The notes: generated from the sequence alone by a model not told the origin. DNA of 64,000 bases from Prevotella sp. UBA6994 (GCA_002449845.1 DJXW01000024.1:1-64000); one strand, 5' to 3'. Shown: positions 26,525 through 36,182, numbered from the stretch's first letter. Translations and numbers: made by a program.

Positions 26525-28861
26525 TCAGAATGGATAACCAATGGCTAAATGAATGCTTTGTCCATCCTTAAAACTTGGTATGTTATAGAAGCCTGACTTA
26601 TATGGCAAATGCAAACCTATTCCCCAATCCAATCGAATCACGAAAAAATCGAGGTCGTACCTTACTCCAACACCAGTTCCTAATGCCATTTCCTTTAGGA
26701 CATTCTTTATTTTAAATTTCGCATAGGGTCTGCTTTCGTCATCATGCATAGCCCAAACGTTTCCGGCATCCAGAAATATGGCGCCATATAGATTGCCAAA
26801 TAATCGTGAGCGATATTCAAGGTTGGCTAAGAACTTTATATCTCCTGTTTGGTCAAGATAAGAAGATGACTTAGATGTTGGCGAATAACTTCCAGGACCG
26901 ATGCTTCTTACCGTAAAGGCTCTGATACTATTGGCACCTCCCACGTAAAACTGTTCTGTATAAGGTGCGGCTGATGAGTTACCATACGACCAGATTGCCC
27001 CAATGTCTAAATGAGAAACGAGTTGAGAATGGGAAGAAAGGTGCCACGTCTTACGAAATTCGCTCTCTATCTTAAAGAATTGAGCATAAGGATTTTTAAA
27101 CATCTTCTTGTCCTTTTCATTCCAGTTGTTTCCTGCTACCATATATCCCAACGACAAGATATTTGCCGCTTCACTGACGGTTGTTTGCCAAAAGATGGGA
27201 TGTAAATATTCAGTAGGACTTGAATAAATATATGTATAGCGCATCTTGGGAATAAACTGGTCCTTCATGGACACTTTCAAATACGGACTTCGTTCCATGA
27301 TTTCGTCAAATTCTGCCGTATGGCTCGACATATAGTTATATTGCAAATGTAAGGGACTGAATTGGTGCAAAGATGTTTCTGATGTTTGAAAATTATATGT
27401 CAATTCGCCAGATACCACATGCCGTTTAAAATAACTTGCTCGATTGATGACATTCGTTGCGGCTTTTAAAATAGTTGATGGGGTGGTGAAGAAACGTTTT
27501 CTGCGATTATGTGGCAAAAGTAAACGCGGAAATTCCAAGGATGCGTCCATACCGTACTCGTATGTATGAATACGGTCACGTGATTCAGACAACTGGTTCC
27601 GTGTTTGCCATTCATAACTGCCATGTGCGTTGATATCGAGCTTTTCCCCTCCACGAAAGGCATTACGCTTAGTAAAACCAATCACCATTCCTGGACCTAT
27701 CCAACCACTTGTCTTGCCTTTCAAGTTCGTTTCCACGTAGAAATCGTATGGCTTGTCAAACACACAGTTGATTACCAAGTCAAGTGTGTCACAAGTTTCA
27801 GTCGTGTCACGAGGTGAAAATTTAAAGTCAACCAAGCTAAACAGACCATTTCCTGTAATCTTGTTCACGGATTGCTGATATAAATCATAGCTAAACAGTT
27901 GGCGAGGTCGCAATTTCAAGTCACGTAGTATCACACGGTTTCTCATAGGTGGCTTACGTCCGTTAAAATATGAACTAAAGCTCCTGAAGTGAACAGAATC
28001 GTGCAGGGTTTCCATGATTTGCTTTCTCATCTCTATCCTCACTCTTCCAATATACCATTCATGTTGAGCTTCAGTGGGTACGTTTTCCACTTGCTGAAGT
28101 TTCAGTTGTACTTTTCCTGGAATCGTTACCGTGTCAGCCAAGTATGATGAATAGGTGGGCTGATAGTAATAATAACCGTTGTTGCGAAACAGATTGTTCA
28201 ATCTATTACGTTCAGCATCTAATGACGTAATGTTGAATGGTACTCCAGTCTGAATCATTGACTTTGTCCTCGTGGAATCGATGAGCTTTTGCATCTTTTC
28301 TGGAAAGCGAACGTATGAAATGCTATCGAGAGTGAACAAATGCCCCAAGTTTACATCGTATTCTATCTTTGCCTTCTTGGGATTTTTCTGCGTTATCGTT
28401 TTTGAAGAAACTTGCCCGTGAAAATATCCGTGATTCTTCAATACTGATTGAGCCACTGACGCACGAAGTTCTGGGTTTACCCAACTCATCAACACGGGTT
28501 CCTTGGCAAAGTTTTTCGTAATCCATTGTGAGAGTTTTGATTCAGAATTAACAAATGCGTTCCATGTCCACAAGCGAAATTGCAAAGGACTACGATAATA
28601 ACTACTGCCAAATAACGAACCATTGGGAGCGCAAGCCAAAGCTGCCTCTATCTCTGCCATTGTTTCCGAGAAATGGGAGTTTTTCTCGTAATTGTTGTAT
28701 TTGATTTTGGTAAGTCCCGTATAGAGTTGATCGTCTTCTGGAATGTTTTTCGTTGTCGAACACGAAACGAATGACATTGCCATCAACGTCAACATGGGCA
28801 ACATCCAACTTCTTAGTTTCTTCTTTTTCAAAAACAACCTTGGCATCTTGATCATTCGCAT
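26525..28861 (-). CDS. BamA/TamA-family outer-membrane protein with lipobox
   Basis: The 778-residue protein has an N-terminal lipoprotein signal (MAMSFVSCSTTKNIPEDDQ, Cys after a short hydrophobic stretch) and POTRA-like repeats (about residues 40-330). Its C-terminal Omp85 barrel includes FYVGGANSIRAFTVRSIGPG and LGTGVGVRYDLDFFVIRLDWG and ends at Phe (AIGYPF), as barrels often do. Proteins of this group help insert or export outer-membrane proteins together with a TamB-like partner. The start codon follows the stop of the tamB-like gene with no gap (TAAATG), so translation is probably coupled. Four codons in there is another ATG. Confidence 0.88.
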   Translation of the reverse strand: MRMIKMPRLFLKKKKLRSWMLPMLTLMAMSFVSCSTTKNIPEDDQLYTGLTKIKYNNYEKNSHFSETMAEIEAALACAPNGSLFGSSYYRSPLQFRLWTWNAFVNSESKLSQWITKNFAKEPVLMSWVNPELRASVAQSVLKNHGYFHGQVSSKTITQKNPKKAKIEYDVNLGHLFTLDSISYVRFPEKMQKLIDSTRTKSMIQTGVPFNITSLDAERNRLNNLFRNNGYYYYQPTYSSYLADTVTIPGKVQLKLQQVENVPTEAQHEWYIGRVRIEMRKQIMETLHDSVHFRSFSSYFNGRKPPMRNRVILRDLKLRPRQLFSYDLYQQSVNKITGNGLFSLVDFKFSPRDTTETCDTLDLVINCVFDKPYDFYVETNLKGKTSGWIGPGMVIGFTKRNAFRGGEKLDINAHGSYEWQTRNQLSESRDRIHTYEYGMDASLEFPRLLLPHNRRKRFFTTPSTILKAATNVINRASYFKRHVVSGELTYNFQTSETSLHQFSPLHLQYNYMSSHTAEFDEIMERSPYLKVSMKDQFIPKMRYTYIYSSPTEYLHPIFWQTTVSEAANILSLGYMVAGNNWNEKDKKMFKNPYAQFFKIESEFRKTWHLSSHSQLVSHLDIGAIWSYGNSSAAPYTEQFYVGGANSIRAFTVRSIGPGSYSPTSKSSSYLDQTGDIKFLANLEYRSRLFGNLYGAIFLDAGNVWAMHDDESRPYAKFKIKNVLKEMALGTGVGVRYDLDFFVIRLDWGIGLHLPYKSGFYNIPSFKDGQSIHLAIGYPF

Positions 28862-31800
28862 TTATTCGTTAGTGTTCACGTTACTTTTCACGGAGTCTCT
28901 ACGCAGGGTAGGCATCATCATGTTAGATTTATCTTTCAATTGGAATATATCCTTGAAGTGTTGCAATTTCCTTCTCCAAATAAAACCACCACCATATTCG
29001 CTCACGTTGCCTTCCAGCCAGTCGTACGAATCGCGTTCATAGAATAGTTTCAGGAATTGTGACGATTTCTCATTCAGTCGATATTCAAACTGTACGTTGT
29101 TAAAGAAGGAATTGTTTTGCCTTTCCATGTCTGAACCAGATGACAACTTGCCGCCAACGATGATTCTCAGACGATTGTTCCAGAACCGTTTAGAGAATTT
29201 AAACGAATAGTCCGTATGAACATTTCCGCTCGCATCAGTGGAGTTATCCATGCCAAAGCTCAAGTCGAGTGTACGAAGGGCATTTCCTGCAATACCGTTG
29301 ATTTGACTCTGCAAGAAAGCACTCAATGCGCTGTTCATGGAGAATGCGCTGGTATTGCCGTCTGCCAAGTACATTCCAGTGGTAAGCAGGGTTACTGCCA
29401 ACTTTCCACGCTCTTCCAGGCTCATTGTGTTCAGTTGGTTGCTGATGTTCATGTCTTGTGGAGCATCTATCACAAACTGCAATCCCATGTCGTTCAAGGT
29501 CTTGGTAATCACCACGCCACATTCAAACTCCACCATCCTGCTCTGCTCTCCTTGTTCCGAAACGGCAGCTTTGGTCATTTCCGTAGCGGTGATGTTCAGA
29601 CGTGGGTTCATTGCATCTCCGTTAAACTCAATGTAACTGCCATCCTGAATGGTAAATGTCTTTAATGGAATGACGGGCAATGAGTATTTCATCTCTCCAT
29701 TGCTCAGGGTGTATCTTCCCGTCAGGCGCAACTTCTCTACAGGACTGTATTGCATCCTCAGTTCTCCGCCACCTATCAAATCTACGTAATTAGACTTATC
29801 GGCATTCAGAGCGCAGAGAATATGTGCACTTTCGTCAATGTTCAGCGACAAGTCCATGTTGAAACCTGTCAGTGGCGGACGTGTTATCACTTGTTCTGTC
29901 GTGTCCTTGAAGTTGGTAAACTTCACCAAGTCGTCCAGTTGGTTGTCTGTTGTCAATGGCGAGTCACGAAGGATATAGGTCATGTCTGTAGAGCCAAGCA
30001 CGTCTAATCGTCCACGCATTCTCAGACTCTCCAATTCTCCTTGCATGATTCCCATAAAATTCACGAATGTCTTTCCGAATACCTCCGACCTGCTGTTCTC
30101 CTTGGCATTGATGATCTGGAAGTTTTGCGCTCTCATGCGTACATTCATGTTCATGTGGTCAAAATCGGAGAAATCGAAATAACCAGCGGCAAACAATGGA
30201 CTCTCACCTTTCGTGTCATTGCTTCCGTACATGTTGAAATTCTCAAACAACAATCGACTGTTGGTAATGGTTACGGGGTCATTGTCGAATCTCAGTTTCA
30301 CTCCGTAGGGAACACTTGCCATATATGCCGAGTCAAGATACACCTCACCGTTCACCACTGGCTTAGACAATGAACCTCTGATAGACAAGGTGCCTTCTCC
30401 ATATCCGTCAAATCCTATCAGATGGTTGGGGATAAATCCATTCACCATTGACAATGGTAAACGCAGCAAGTTGAGGTCGGCATCAAGAAAACCATCTTTA
30501 GCCGAGTTATACGTACCCTTTACGGTGGCTATATCTATGCTATTCCTCGACAAAACACCATCTATATAATGACTGCCATCCGACTTGGGCATATATACAA
30601 ATTCTGTTGCCACATTGCCCATGGGATTGCTTTCATACACCATCTTGTTTACCTCCATGCTCGATGATACAGACAGTTCTTCTTCTCCCTTGATTAAGTG
30701 GAAGTCGCCACTCATCATTCCAGATATATGAGGTGTATATGGGATAACCGATAGGATGCGTTCCAAGTCTATCTTGTTTACACTTACCGTGATGTCTTGC
30801 AGAGCCTCGTCGTTGTCGTCATTGGTATATACTTGCAAACCAGTTCCGTCTTTTGCCTTGAGTACCATGTCTGCCGACACTCTCATGTCATTACCCACAT
30901 ATACGTAATTGTCGTCATTAATCGTAAACTGCTTATATCCCAGTATCGGCTCATCACCGTAAGAGTGGAACACAAGTCCACTGTCGGCAATCTCTGCCGA
31001 CACACCCATTCTTACGCCCAATTCATCCTTAGAGTCAAAGATGGAAGTGGTCAGGTATGTGCCTTTCTCAGTCAATCCTCCATCTGCCAAGGCATTAAAC
31101 ACGTATTGTGGATTGTCTTTGTTGTTTCTCACTTGGGCAGAATAGTAAATGTTGGTAGAGTCTGAGCGAATGGCAAAGTTTACGGTGTCTAACAAGATAC
31201 TATCTACGATGAGTGAATCTACGTGCAATTGCCCGTTCAGTCCTGCTACGGGTGAGGAAGTCAACTGGCAGGTGAGGTCTTTGATTCCATAGCCATATTT
31301 GTTGAGCATTTGCACAATGAAGTTTTCCTTGCCGCTTGACAGCCAGATACGGGCATTAGGCAGTTGTTGGCGAATGCTCACTTGGTCAATCAACTTGTTT
31401 CCGTATTGCTTTTCTATCTCCTTGGCGATGACGTTTCCTGCTTCCAAGAGTTCTTCGTAGTAGTGACTTGCGTCCATGTCGAGATGGAAATCTGCACAGT
31501 CTATGATGGCGTGTGTGGTATCTGGACAAGAGAACATGTCAAGTACCATGTCGTCTGGCCGATAGTATTTTTTCTCGTCGTGTATGGTCAGGTCGCTTAT
31601 CAATCCTCGCAGTCTATGGCAACGTTTCATGTCGGAATCAAAGTCAAGGTGCATGCATCCGCTTGCTGACAACTTATTGTTGACCAATCCAAACTTATGT
31701 AGGTCTATCTTGCTCAGGTCGCCTGTCAATGTGCCACGCAAATGGTCTTTAGACACTAAGGCATCTAAGTCTAAAAGACCCTTTAGCAAAGGATTGTCGC

Positions 31801-33502
31801 TGTTTATCTTTGCCTTGGTTCTTCCGTTAGCCATGGTCGCATCTGCCGACATGTTATTGAGGTCATAACCTCCGTATTTAAATTTCTTGATGTCTGCCTT
31901 GGCATTTAATGTGGTCTTGGGCGATGTGAAATCTGTACCTTGCCCCTTTAATGCTACATGTCCCGTAAACGGACTTAGTCCGTAGTTGGGTGCAAAGTGT
32001 TGCAATTGAACGTTGTTTGCGTCAATGTCTGCTTGATATGCTTCTTTCGCCTGGTCGTAGCTGACGTTGCCTTTCAGGTTTCCGCCGCCTTCGATGAGGG
32101 TGAAGTTGCCGTTGTATTTGTCTCCGTTTGCTTTGACATGTCCTTTTAATGCCATGTTCTTGGGGAGGCGAATATCGTTTTTCACGTTATTGGGCAACAT
32201 CTCTCTGACAAAGCCAATATCATGGGCTTTCGCGTCAAAATCTACGTCGGCTTTCAGTCGCTTCAGGTCGTTGAGATTTTCTGCATGTCCGGTAGCTTTA
32301 GCTTGGAAAGCCGTTGGCAATTTCACGTTCAGTCCTTTGAAGTCTAAACGATCCATGTTCCCTTTTACCACTCCGTCAATGCTAAGAGGATAGTTTGGCC
32401 ATTTCTTCCTGAATCCGGCTGGTGTGTCTCCCATGTATTTCATCAGGTCTTGCTTGCCTATCGAAGCATGAATGTTGGCGTTCAATTTCCCTGCGTTTTT
32501 CACGTCAAAGGTGTTCATGTCCATGTCAAAGTCGGCGCTGATGCTTGAATCGGGAGTCTTTACGTTTGCGTTTTTCAACTTCAACTTTTTATCATCCATA
32601 GCCAGTTGTCCTGAAACGTTCCTGATGTCTATGCCGCTCTTTTCCTTCAAAAAAGCACTTTTAAGGTTGGCAGACAGCTTGGGCTCCTTGTATGATATGT
32701 TTTCCATGCTCACGTTCACGTCCTTGGCATCTATGTGGTTGGTGTCCAGTCCGCTTCGTGCATGTACCTTTGTCTTGTCATCGTATTGAATGCGCCCGTC
32801 TTTGAGGTCGAACTTGCCCACTTGATAAGACGATTCCTTCAAGTCGAAATTGCCGTCTTTCACGGTTGCCTTTCCCAAATGGGCTTTCAGTTGTAGCGCA
32901 TCGCCCGGTAAGGTAACCTTTACGTCAGAGCGATTCACGTTGAGGTTGTCAACGCGTATTTTCCAGGGTGTTTCTGTTTTAGTGGTATCATCTGGAACCG
33001 TATCGCTGAGAGCCACGTCAATTTTCGCATCTGCTATCTGTGCGTCATCGATACGTATCTCATTAGTCTTTAGGTCTATGCCATGACTTTTCACCGATAA
33101 CTTGCCTATTGTTCCTTTCACACGTGTGTCATCAATGAAGTCGGTGGTGTTGATTTTCGCATCATGGAAATCCAATTGGTCTATTTCCACTTTCTTTTTC
33201 AACAAGGGACCCATCTTCACGTCTGCCACCACTTTCTTGATGTCGGCAACGGTATCTTTTTGTTGCGGAATGGAGTCGTTTGGCTTGATGACCTTCACGC
33301 CTTCCACGCCAAGCTTCAAGGGAAACTCAAGTCGTACCTTGTCAACAGAGATTTCCATCCCTGTCTTTTCCGAGGCATACGAAGCCACTTTATCTACCGC
33401 CCAGTTTTGAAAAGGCGGAAAATAAAGTAAGGCAGCGCAGATGCTTGCCAAGGCTACTGGTATAGAGGCAGTAATTCCTGCCCATTTGAGTAATCTCTTC
33501 AT
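28862..33502 (-). CDS. TamB-like translocation/assembly protein (AsmA/DUF490)
   Basis: A 1546-residue protein with an N-terminal membrane anchor (WAGITASIPVALASICAALLYF) followed by FQNWAVDKVASYASEKTGME, the AsmA-like start. The body is a long series of beta-strand repeats, as in TamB and VPS13-like lipid-transfer bridges. The C-terminal DUF490 region includes ITATEMTKAAVSEQGEQSR, and FSKRFWNNRLRIIVGGKLSS lies near the end. It should span the periplasm and act with the adjacent TamA-like barrel in outer-membrane biogenesis or lipid transport. It is fourth in the minus-strand run tetR-fabG-pseudouridine synthase-tamB-tamA. An 85-bp gap upstream could hold its own promoter. Confidence 0.9.
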   Translation of the reverse strand: MKRLLKWAGITASIPVALASICAALLYFPPFQNWAVDKVASYASEKTGMEISVDKVRLEFPLKLGVEGVKVIKPNDSIPQQKDTVADIKKVVADVKMGPLLKKKVEIDQLDFHDAKINTTDFIDDTRVKGTIGKLSVKSHGIDLKTNEIRIDDAQIADAKIDVALSDTVPDDTTKTETPWKIRVDNLNVNRSDVKVTLPGDALQLKAHLGKATVKDGNFDLKESSYQVGKFDLKDGRIQYDDKTKVHARSGLDTNHIDAKDVNVSMENISYKEPKLSANLKSAFLKEKSGIDIRNVSGQLAMDDKKLKLKNANVKTPDSSISADFDMDMNTFDVKNAGKLNANIHASIGKQDLMKYMGDTPAGFRKKWPNYPLSIDGVVKGNMDRLDFKGLNVKLPTAFQAKATGHAENLNDLKRLKADVDFDAKAHDIGFVREMLPNNVKNDIRLPKNMALKGHVKANGDKYNGNFTLIEGGGNLKGNVSYDQAKEAYQADIDANNVQLQHFAPNYGLSPFTGHVALKGQGTDFTSPKTTLNAKADIKKFKYGGYDLNNMSADATMANGRTKAKINSDNPLLKGLLDLDALVSKDHLRGTLTGDLSKIDLHKFGLVNNKLSASGCMHLDFDSDMKRCHRLRGLISDLTIHDEKKYYRPDDMVLDMFSCPDTTHAIIDCADFHLDMDASHYYEELLEAGNVIAKEIEKQYGNKLIDQVSIRQQLPNARIWLSSGKENFIVQMLNKYGYGIKDLTCQLTSSPVAGLNGQLHVDSLIVDSILLDTVNFAIRSDSTNIYYSAQVRNNKDNPQYVFNALADGGLTEKGTYLTTSIFDSKDELGVRMGVSAEIADSGLVFHSYGDEPILGYKQFTINDDNYVYVGNDMRVSADMVLKAKDGTGLQVYTNDDNDEALQDITVSVNKIDLERILSVIPYTPHISGMMSGDFHLIKGEEELSVSSSMEVNKMVYESNPMGNVATEFVYMPKSDGSHYIDGVLSRNSIDIATVKGTYNSAKDGFLDADLNLLRLPLSMVNGFIPNHLIGFDGYGEGTLSIRGSLSKPVVNGEVYLDSAYMASVPYGVKLRFDNDPVTITNSRLLFENFNMYGSNDTKGESPLFAAGYFDFSDFDHMNMNVRMRAQNFQIINAKENSRSEVFGKTFVNFMGIMQGELESLRMRGRLDVLGSTDMTYILRDSPLTTDNQLDDLVKFTNFKDTTEQVITRPPLTGFNMDLSLNIDESAHILCALNADKSNYVDLIGGGELRMQYSPVEKLRLTGRYTLSNGEMKYSLPVIPLKTFTIQDGSYIEFNGDAMNPRLNITATEMTKAAVSEQGEQSRMVEFECGVVITKTLNDMGLQFVIDAPQDMNISNQLNTMSLEERGKLAVTLLTTGMYLADGNTSAFSMNSALSAFLQSQINGIAGNALRTLDLSFGMDNSTDASGNVHTDYSFKFSKRFWNNRLRIIVGGKLSSGSDMERQNNSFFNNVQFEYRLNEKSSQFLKLFYERDSYDWLEGNVSEYGGGFIWRRKLQHFKDIFQLKDKSNMMMPTLRRDSVKSNVNTNE

Positions 33503-33587
33503 CCTTGACGTGTCTTATCGTAGTACGTGCAAAATAAACAAAAAAATCACAAACTCCATTCGTTTGGTACGAGAAAATCGATAATTT

Positions 33588-34271
33588 CTATTGTTTTTTT
33601 GCACTTTGCGCAATATCTCGCCACAAATTATCTTCTGGAATAGGTGAATCTACTGAAATGAAATCTTTCGATACGGGGTGGGTGAACTCCACGTGGTGAG
33701 CCAACAATGAGATGCTGCCGTCTGGATTGCTGCGCTTAGCCCCGTATTTCAAGTCGCCTTTGATGGGACAACCTATAGCTGCCAATTGGCAACGTATCTG
33801 ATGGTGTCTTCCCGTAAGTAGGTTTACCTCTATTAACGTGTAGTTATCGGTGGCTCCTATTACTTGGTATTTCAGACGAGCTAATTTGGCGTGAGGCTTT
33901 TCCCTATCGTAAGCATAACTCTTGTTTTGCTTTTCGTTTCTCACGAGCCAGTGCTCCAAGAGTCCTTCCATTTCTTGCGGTCGGTTCTTGGTGATTGCCC
34001 AATAGGTTTTGTGTACTTCACCATTGGCAAACATCTTGTTCAGTCGTTCCAAAGCCTTGGAAGTCTTGGCAAACACCACCAACCCGCTCACGGGTCTGTC
34101 TAACCGATGCACTACACCGAGAAATACGGCTCCTGGCTTGGCGTATTTCTCCTTGATGTAGGCTTTTACGGTTTCGGATAGTGGGGTGTCGCCAGTCTTG
34201 TCGCCTTGCACGATTTCACCACTGCTCTTATATATTATAATAAGGTGATTGTCTTCGTAAACTACTTGCAT
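33588..34271 (-). CDS. RluA-family RNA pseudouridine synthase
   Basis: The 227-residue enzyme should convert specific uridines in rRNA or tRNA to pseudouridine. The catalytic motif HRLDRPVSGLVVFAKTSKA holds the active-site Asp. It is followed by KTYWAIT and TGRHHQIRCQLAAIGCPIKGD, both standard in the RluA/RluC/RluD group. There is no S4 domain, so it is a short form; the target site cannot be assigned. It sits between fabG (76 nt upstream) and the tamB-like gene. Confidence 0.9.
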   Translation of the reverse strand: MQVVYEDNHLIIIYKSSGEIVQGDKTGDTPLSETVKAYIKEKYAKPGAVFLGVVHRLDRPVSGLVVFAKTSKALERLNKMFANGEVHKTYWAITKNRPQEMEGLLEHWLVRNEKQNKSYAYDREKPHAKLARLKYQVIGATDNYTLIEVNLLTGRHHQIRCQLAAIGCPIKGDLKYGAKRSNPDGSISLLAHHVEFTHPVSKDFISVDSPIPEDNLWRDIAQSAKKQ

Positions 34272-34347
34272 GTTATTTTCAATTCAACGCCCAAAGGTGA
34301 ATGGTTCATCTTTGGGCGTATGAGGTTATTGTTTCATGACTCAGGGC

Positions 34348-35085
34348 TTACATGTTCATTCCACCGTCAACCTGAATCACTTGACCGCTTACGTAGCTGG
34401 AGAGGTCGCTGGCGAGATATACGGCTGTATTGGCAATGTCATCTACCGTTCCACCCCTGCGGAGAGGTATCTTCTGACACCATTCCTTACGCACGTCCTC
34501 TGGCAAGGCTTGGGTCATGGCTGTATCGATGAAGCCTGGAGCAATGGCGTTGGCACGTATGCCCTTTGGTCCCATTTCCTGGGCAATTGATTTGGCAAGT
34601 GCAATAAGTCCTGCCTTCGATGCGGCATAGTTGGCTTGACCTGCGTTGCCATGAACGCCAACCACTGATGCCATGTTGATAATCGAACCGCCACGCTGAC
34701 GCATCATGATGGGGACGCAAGCGTGAATGAAATTGAATGCCGACTTCAGGTTGACTGCTATCACAGCATCCCATTGCTGTTCGGTCATGCGAAGCATCAA
34801 ACCGTCTTTGGTGATTCCTGCATTGTTTACGAGAATGTCTATCGAGCCAAACTCTTCTTTTACTGCTTTCACCACTTCCTCTGTTTGGGCGAAATCAGCG
34901 GCATTTGAAGCGTAACTCTTGGCTTTCACGCCAAGGGCTTCTATCTCTGCCTGTGTCTCCTCGTTTACGGCGAGGTCTGTAAATGCAATGTTTGCGCCTT
35001 CAGCGGCGAATCGTAAGGCAATGGCTTTGCCAATGCCACGTGCAGCTCCTGTGATGAGAGCCGTCTTACCTTGTAATAATCCCAT
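34348..35085 (-). CDS. fabG: 3-oxoacyl-[acyl-carrier-protein] reductase
   Basis: FabG reduces 3-ketoacyl-ACP with NADPH in each round of fatty-acid elongation. The 245-residue short-chain dehydrogenase has the cofactor motif TGAARGIGKAIALRFA, NNAG (ILVNNAGITKDGLMLRM), catalytic Ser in NMASVVGVHGN and YAASKAG. The C-terminus ends in SGQVIQVDGGMNM, typical of FabG rather than other SDRs. The start lies 16 nt after the stop of the tetR-family gene, so the two are co-transcribed. Pairing with a TetR-type regulator suggests lipid-responsive control. Confidence 0.93.
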   Translation of the reverse strand: MGLLQGKTALITGAARGIGKAIALRFAAEGANIAFTDLAVNEETQAEIEALGVKAKSYASNAADFAQTEEVVKAVKEEFGSIDILVNNAGITKDGLMLRMTEQQWDAVIAVNLKSAFNFIHACVPIMMRQRGGSIINMASVVGVHGNAGQANYAASKAGLIALAKSIAQEMGPKGIRANAIAPGFIDTAMTQALPEDVRKEWCQKIPLRRGGTVDDIANTAVYLASDLSSYVSGQVIQVDGGMNM

Positions 35086-35100
35086 TTTCTTATATTAAAG

Positions 35101-35694
35101 TTAATTCTTCAGTCTCTTTCCCAATGCACCGTAAACCACCTTCGCCACTTGCGGCTTCGTGGCTTCCTCGGTCATTCCGTGTGCTATCCTACCATATATA
35201 TAAGGTACTTCCAAGCCCTTGATACAATAGTGCGTGATGTCTGCCACAAGTTCTACGTTGTCAATGTCAAACTCACCGTCTTCCTTGCCTTCTGCATACA
35301 CCTTTCTAAACAACTTGATTTCCTCGTCGTCGAAGTTCTTGCGAATCTTCTCCACAGTCCAAATGTTGCGGAAAAACTCTGCACGCAGATTTCCGTTGCG
35401 CACCACCGTCTCCTTGATGGAACTCAGATGCGTGTAAATCAATTCGATAATCTTGTCTTGAGGACGTATCTTCTTGGCTGCTACTTCATCGAGCTTGTCG
35501 CTCAGTCGCTCCAATTCCGATTCGATAACTGCCGTATAGACATCTTCCTTGCTCTTAAAATATGTATACAACGTACGGCGACCCTTGCCAGATGCCTGCG
35601 CAATGTCGTTCATCGTTGTATTAGCAATTCCATTCTTGGCAAAGAGTTGTCTTGCAACGTCTACCAACTTCTGCCTTGTCTTCGATATTGACAT
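35101..35694 (-). CDS. TetR-family transcriptional regulator
   Basis: The 197-residue protein has an N-terminal TetR helix-turn-helix (FAKNGIANTTMNDIAQASG then GRRTLYTYFKSKEDVYTAVI). A helical ligand/dimer domain follows. The start at 35694 is chosen for the AAGGAG-like site just upstream and the natural start of the HTH domain. The more upstream ATG lies within the palindrome/promoter area. A dyad at 35715-35740 overlaps its own promoter, so it is probably autoregulated. It is first in a run with fabG, a pseudouridine synthase and the tamB/tamA-like genes, and may sense acyl chains; the ligand is inference. Confidence 0.9.
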   Translation of the reverse strand: MSISKTRQKLVDVARQLFAKNGIANTTMNDIAQASGKGRRTLYTYFKSKEDVYTAVIESELERLSDKLDEVAAKKIRPQDKIIELIYTHLSSIKETVVRNGNLRAEFFRNIWTVEKIRKNFDDEEIKLFRKVYAEGKEDGEFDIDNVELVADITHYCIKGLEVPYIYGRIAHGMTEEATKPQVAKVVYGALGKRLKN

Positions 35695-35714
35695 TTTTGC
35701 TCCTTTCCTTAAAA

Positions 35715-35740
35715 TTGCACACACAATATCACGTGTGCAA
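35715..35740. promoter_or_regulatory. Palindromic operator, probably for the adjacent TetR-family protein
   Basis: TTGCACAC (35715-35722), 10 nt, GTGTGCAA (35733-35740): an exact 8-bp dyad. It overlaps the start-side part of the -7 box and the expected transcript start of the tetR gene. Confidence 0.6.
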
Positions 35741-35769
35741 AATTAGTTCTTTTATTTCATATAACCAAA
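35738..35769 (-). promoter_or_regulatory. Promoter of the tetR-fabG operon
   Basis: Minus strand: TTTG (35769-35766), 20 nt, TAATTTTG (35745-35738). Exact consensus match, overlapping the palindrome at 35715-35740. Confidence 0.7.
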
Positions 35770-35892
35770 TAAAAACGGAAATAGTTATATGAAAATGTTG
35801 TCAAAACTTGATAAATATCACAAACTGATGCAAAGTTTTGGGTTACATTTTGTGCTATTTTACTTGTATTAATCCAAAATAATACTCTTTTA

Positions 35893-35924
35893 TTTGCACA
35901 TCTCAAATATTTGTTGTAATTTTG
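35893..35924 (+). promoter_or_regulatory. Promoter of the initiator tRNA gene
   Basis: TTTG (35893-35896), 20 nt, TAATTTTG (35917-35924), 19 nt before the first tRNA base. Exact consensus match. Confidence 0.7.
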
Positions 35925-35943
35925 CACCCGAAATCAAAAATAT

Positions 35944-36016
35944 CGCGGAGTGGAGCAGTTGGTAGCTCGCCAGGCTCATAACCTGGAGGTCGCATGTTCG
36001 AGTCCTGCCTCCGCAA
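35944..36016 (+). tRNA. Initiator tRNA-Met (CAT)
   Basis: A full cloverleaf with anticodon CAT at 35977-35979. The first base C and base 72 A do not pair, the hallmark of bacterial initiator tRNA, and the D stem has the A11-U24 pair. The other acceptor pairs are Watson-Crick and CCA is not encoded. Two departures: the anticodon stem is CCAGG/CCTGG, so only two of the usual three G-C pairs next to the loop are present, and the T stem has a T-C mismatch (36003-36007 region with 35995). Confidence 0.95.
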
Positions 36017-36026
36017 CTATCAAGAG

Positions 36027-36054
36027 AAGAGGATGCTCAATTGAGCATCCTCTT
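36027..36054 (+). terminator. Terminator of the tRNA gene
   Basis: Perfect 14-bp palindrome AAGAGGATGCTCAA / TTGAGCATCCTCTT followed by TT, 11 nt after the tRNA. Confidence 0.8.
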
Positions 36055-36174
36055 TTCGTGGTTATATAGAAAATTGTGAGGCAGGCTGCTTCCTGAAGAA
36101 TGTTTTTTCAAATTTCGTAATTCACATTTTTGATTTTATAACTATTATTATTACTATCTTTACAAAAAAATAAA

Positions 36175-36182
36175 TATATTTG
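36175..36182 (+). promoter_or_regulatory. -7 element of the BspA-like gene
   Basis: TATATTTG, about 120 nt before the start codon at 36305, implying a fairly long leader. The 288 bases between the tRNA and this gene show nothing else clear. Confidence 0.4.

Noticed and set aside
34206..34590. Plus-strand frames opposite fabG and the pseudouridine synthase gene
   Set aside because: Antisense shadows of genes with complete family motifs.
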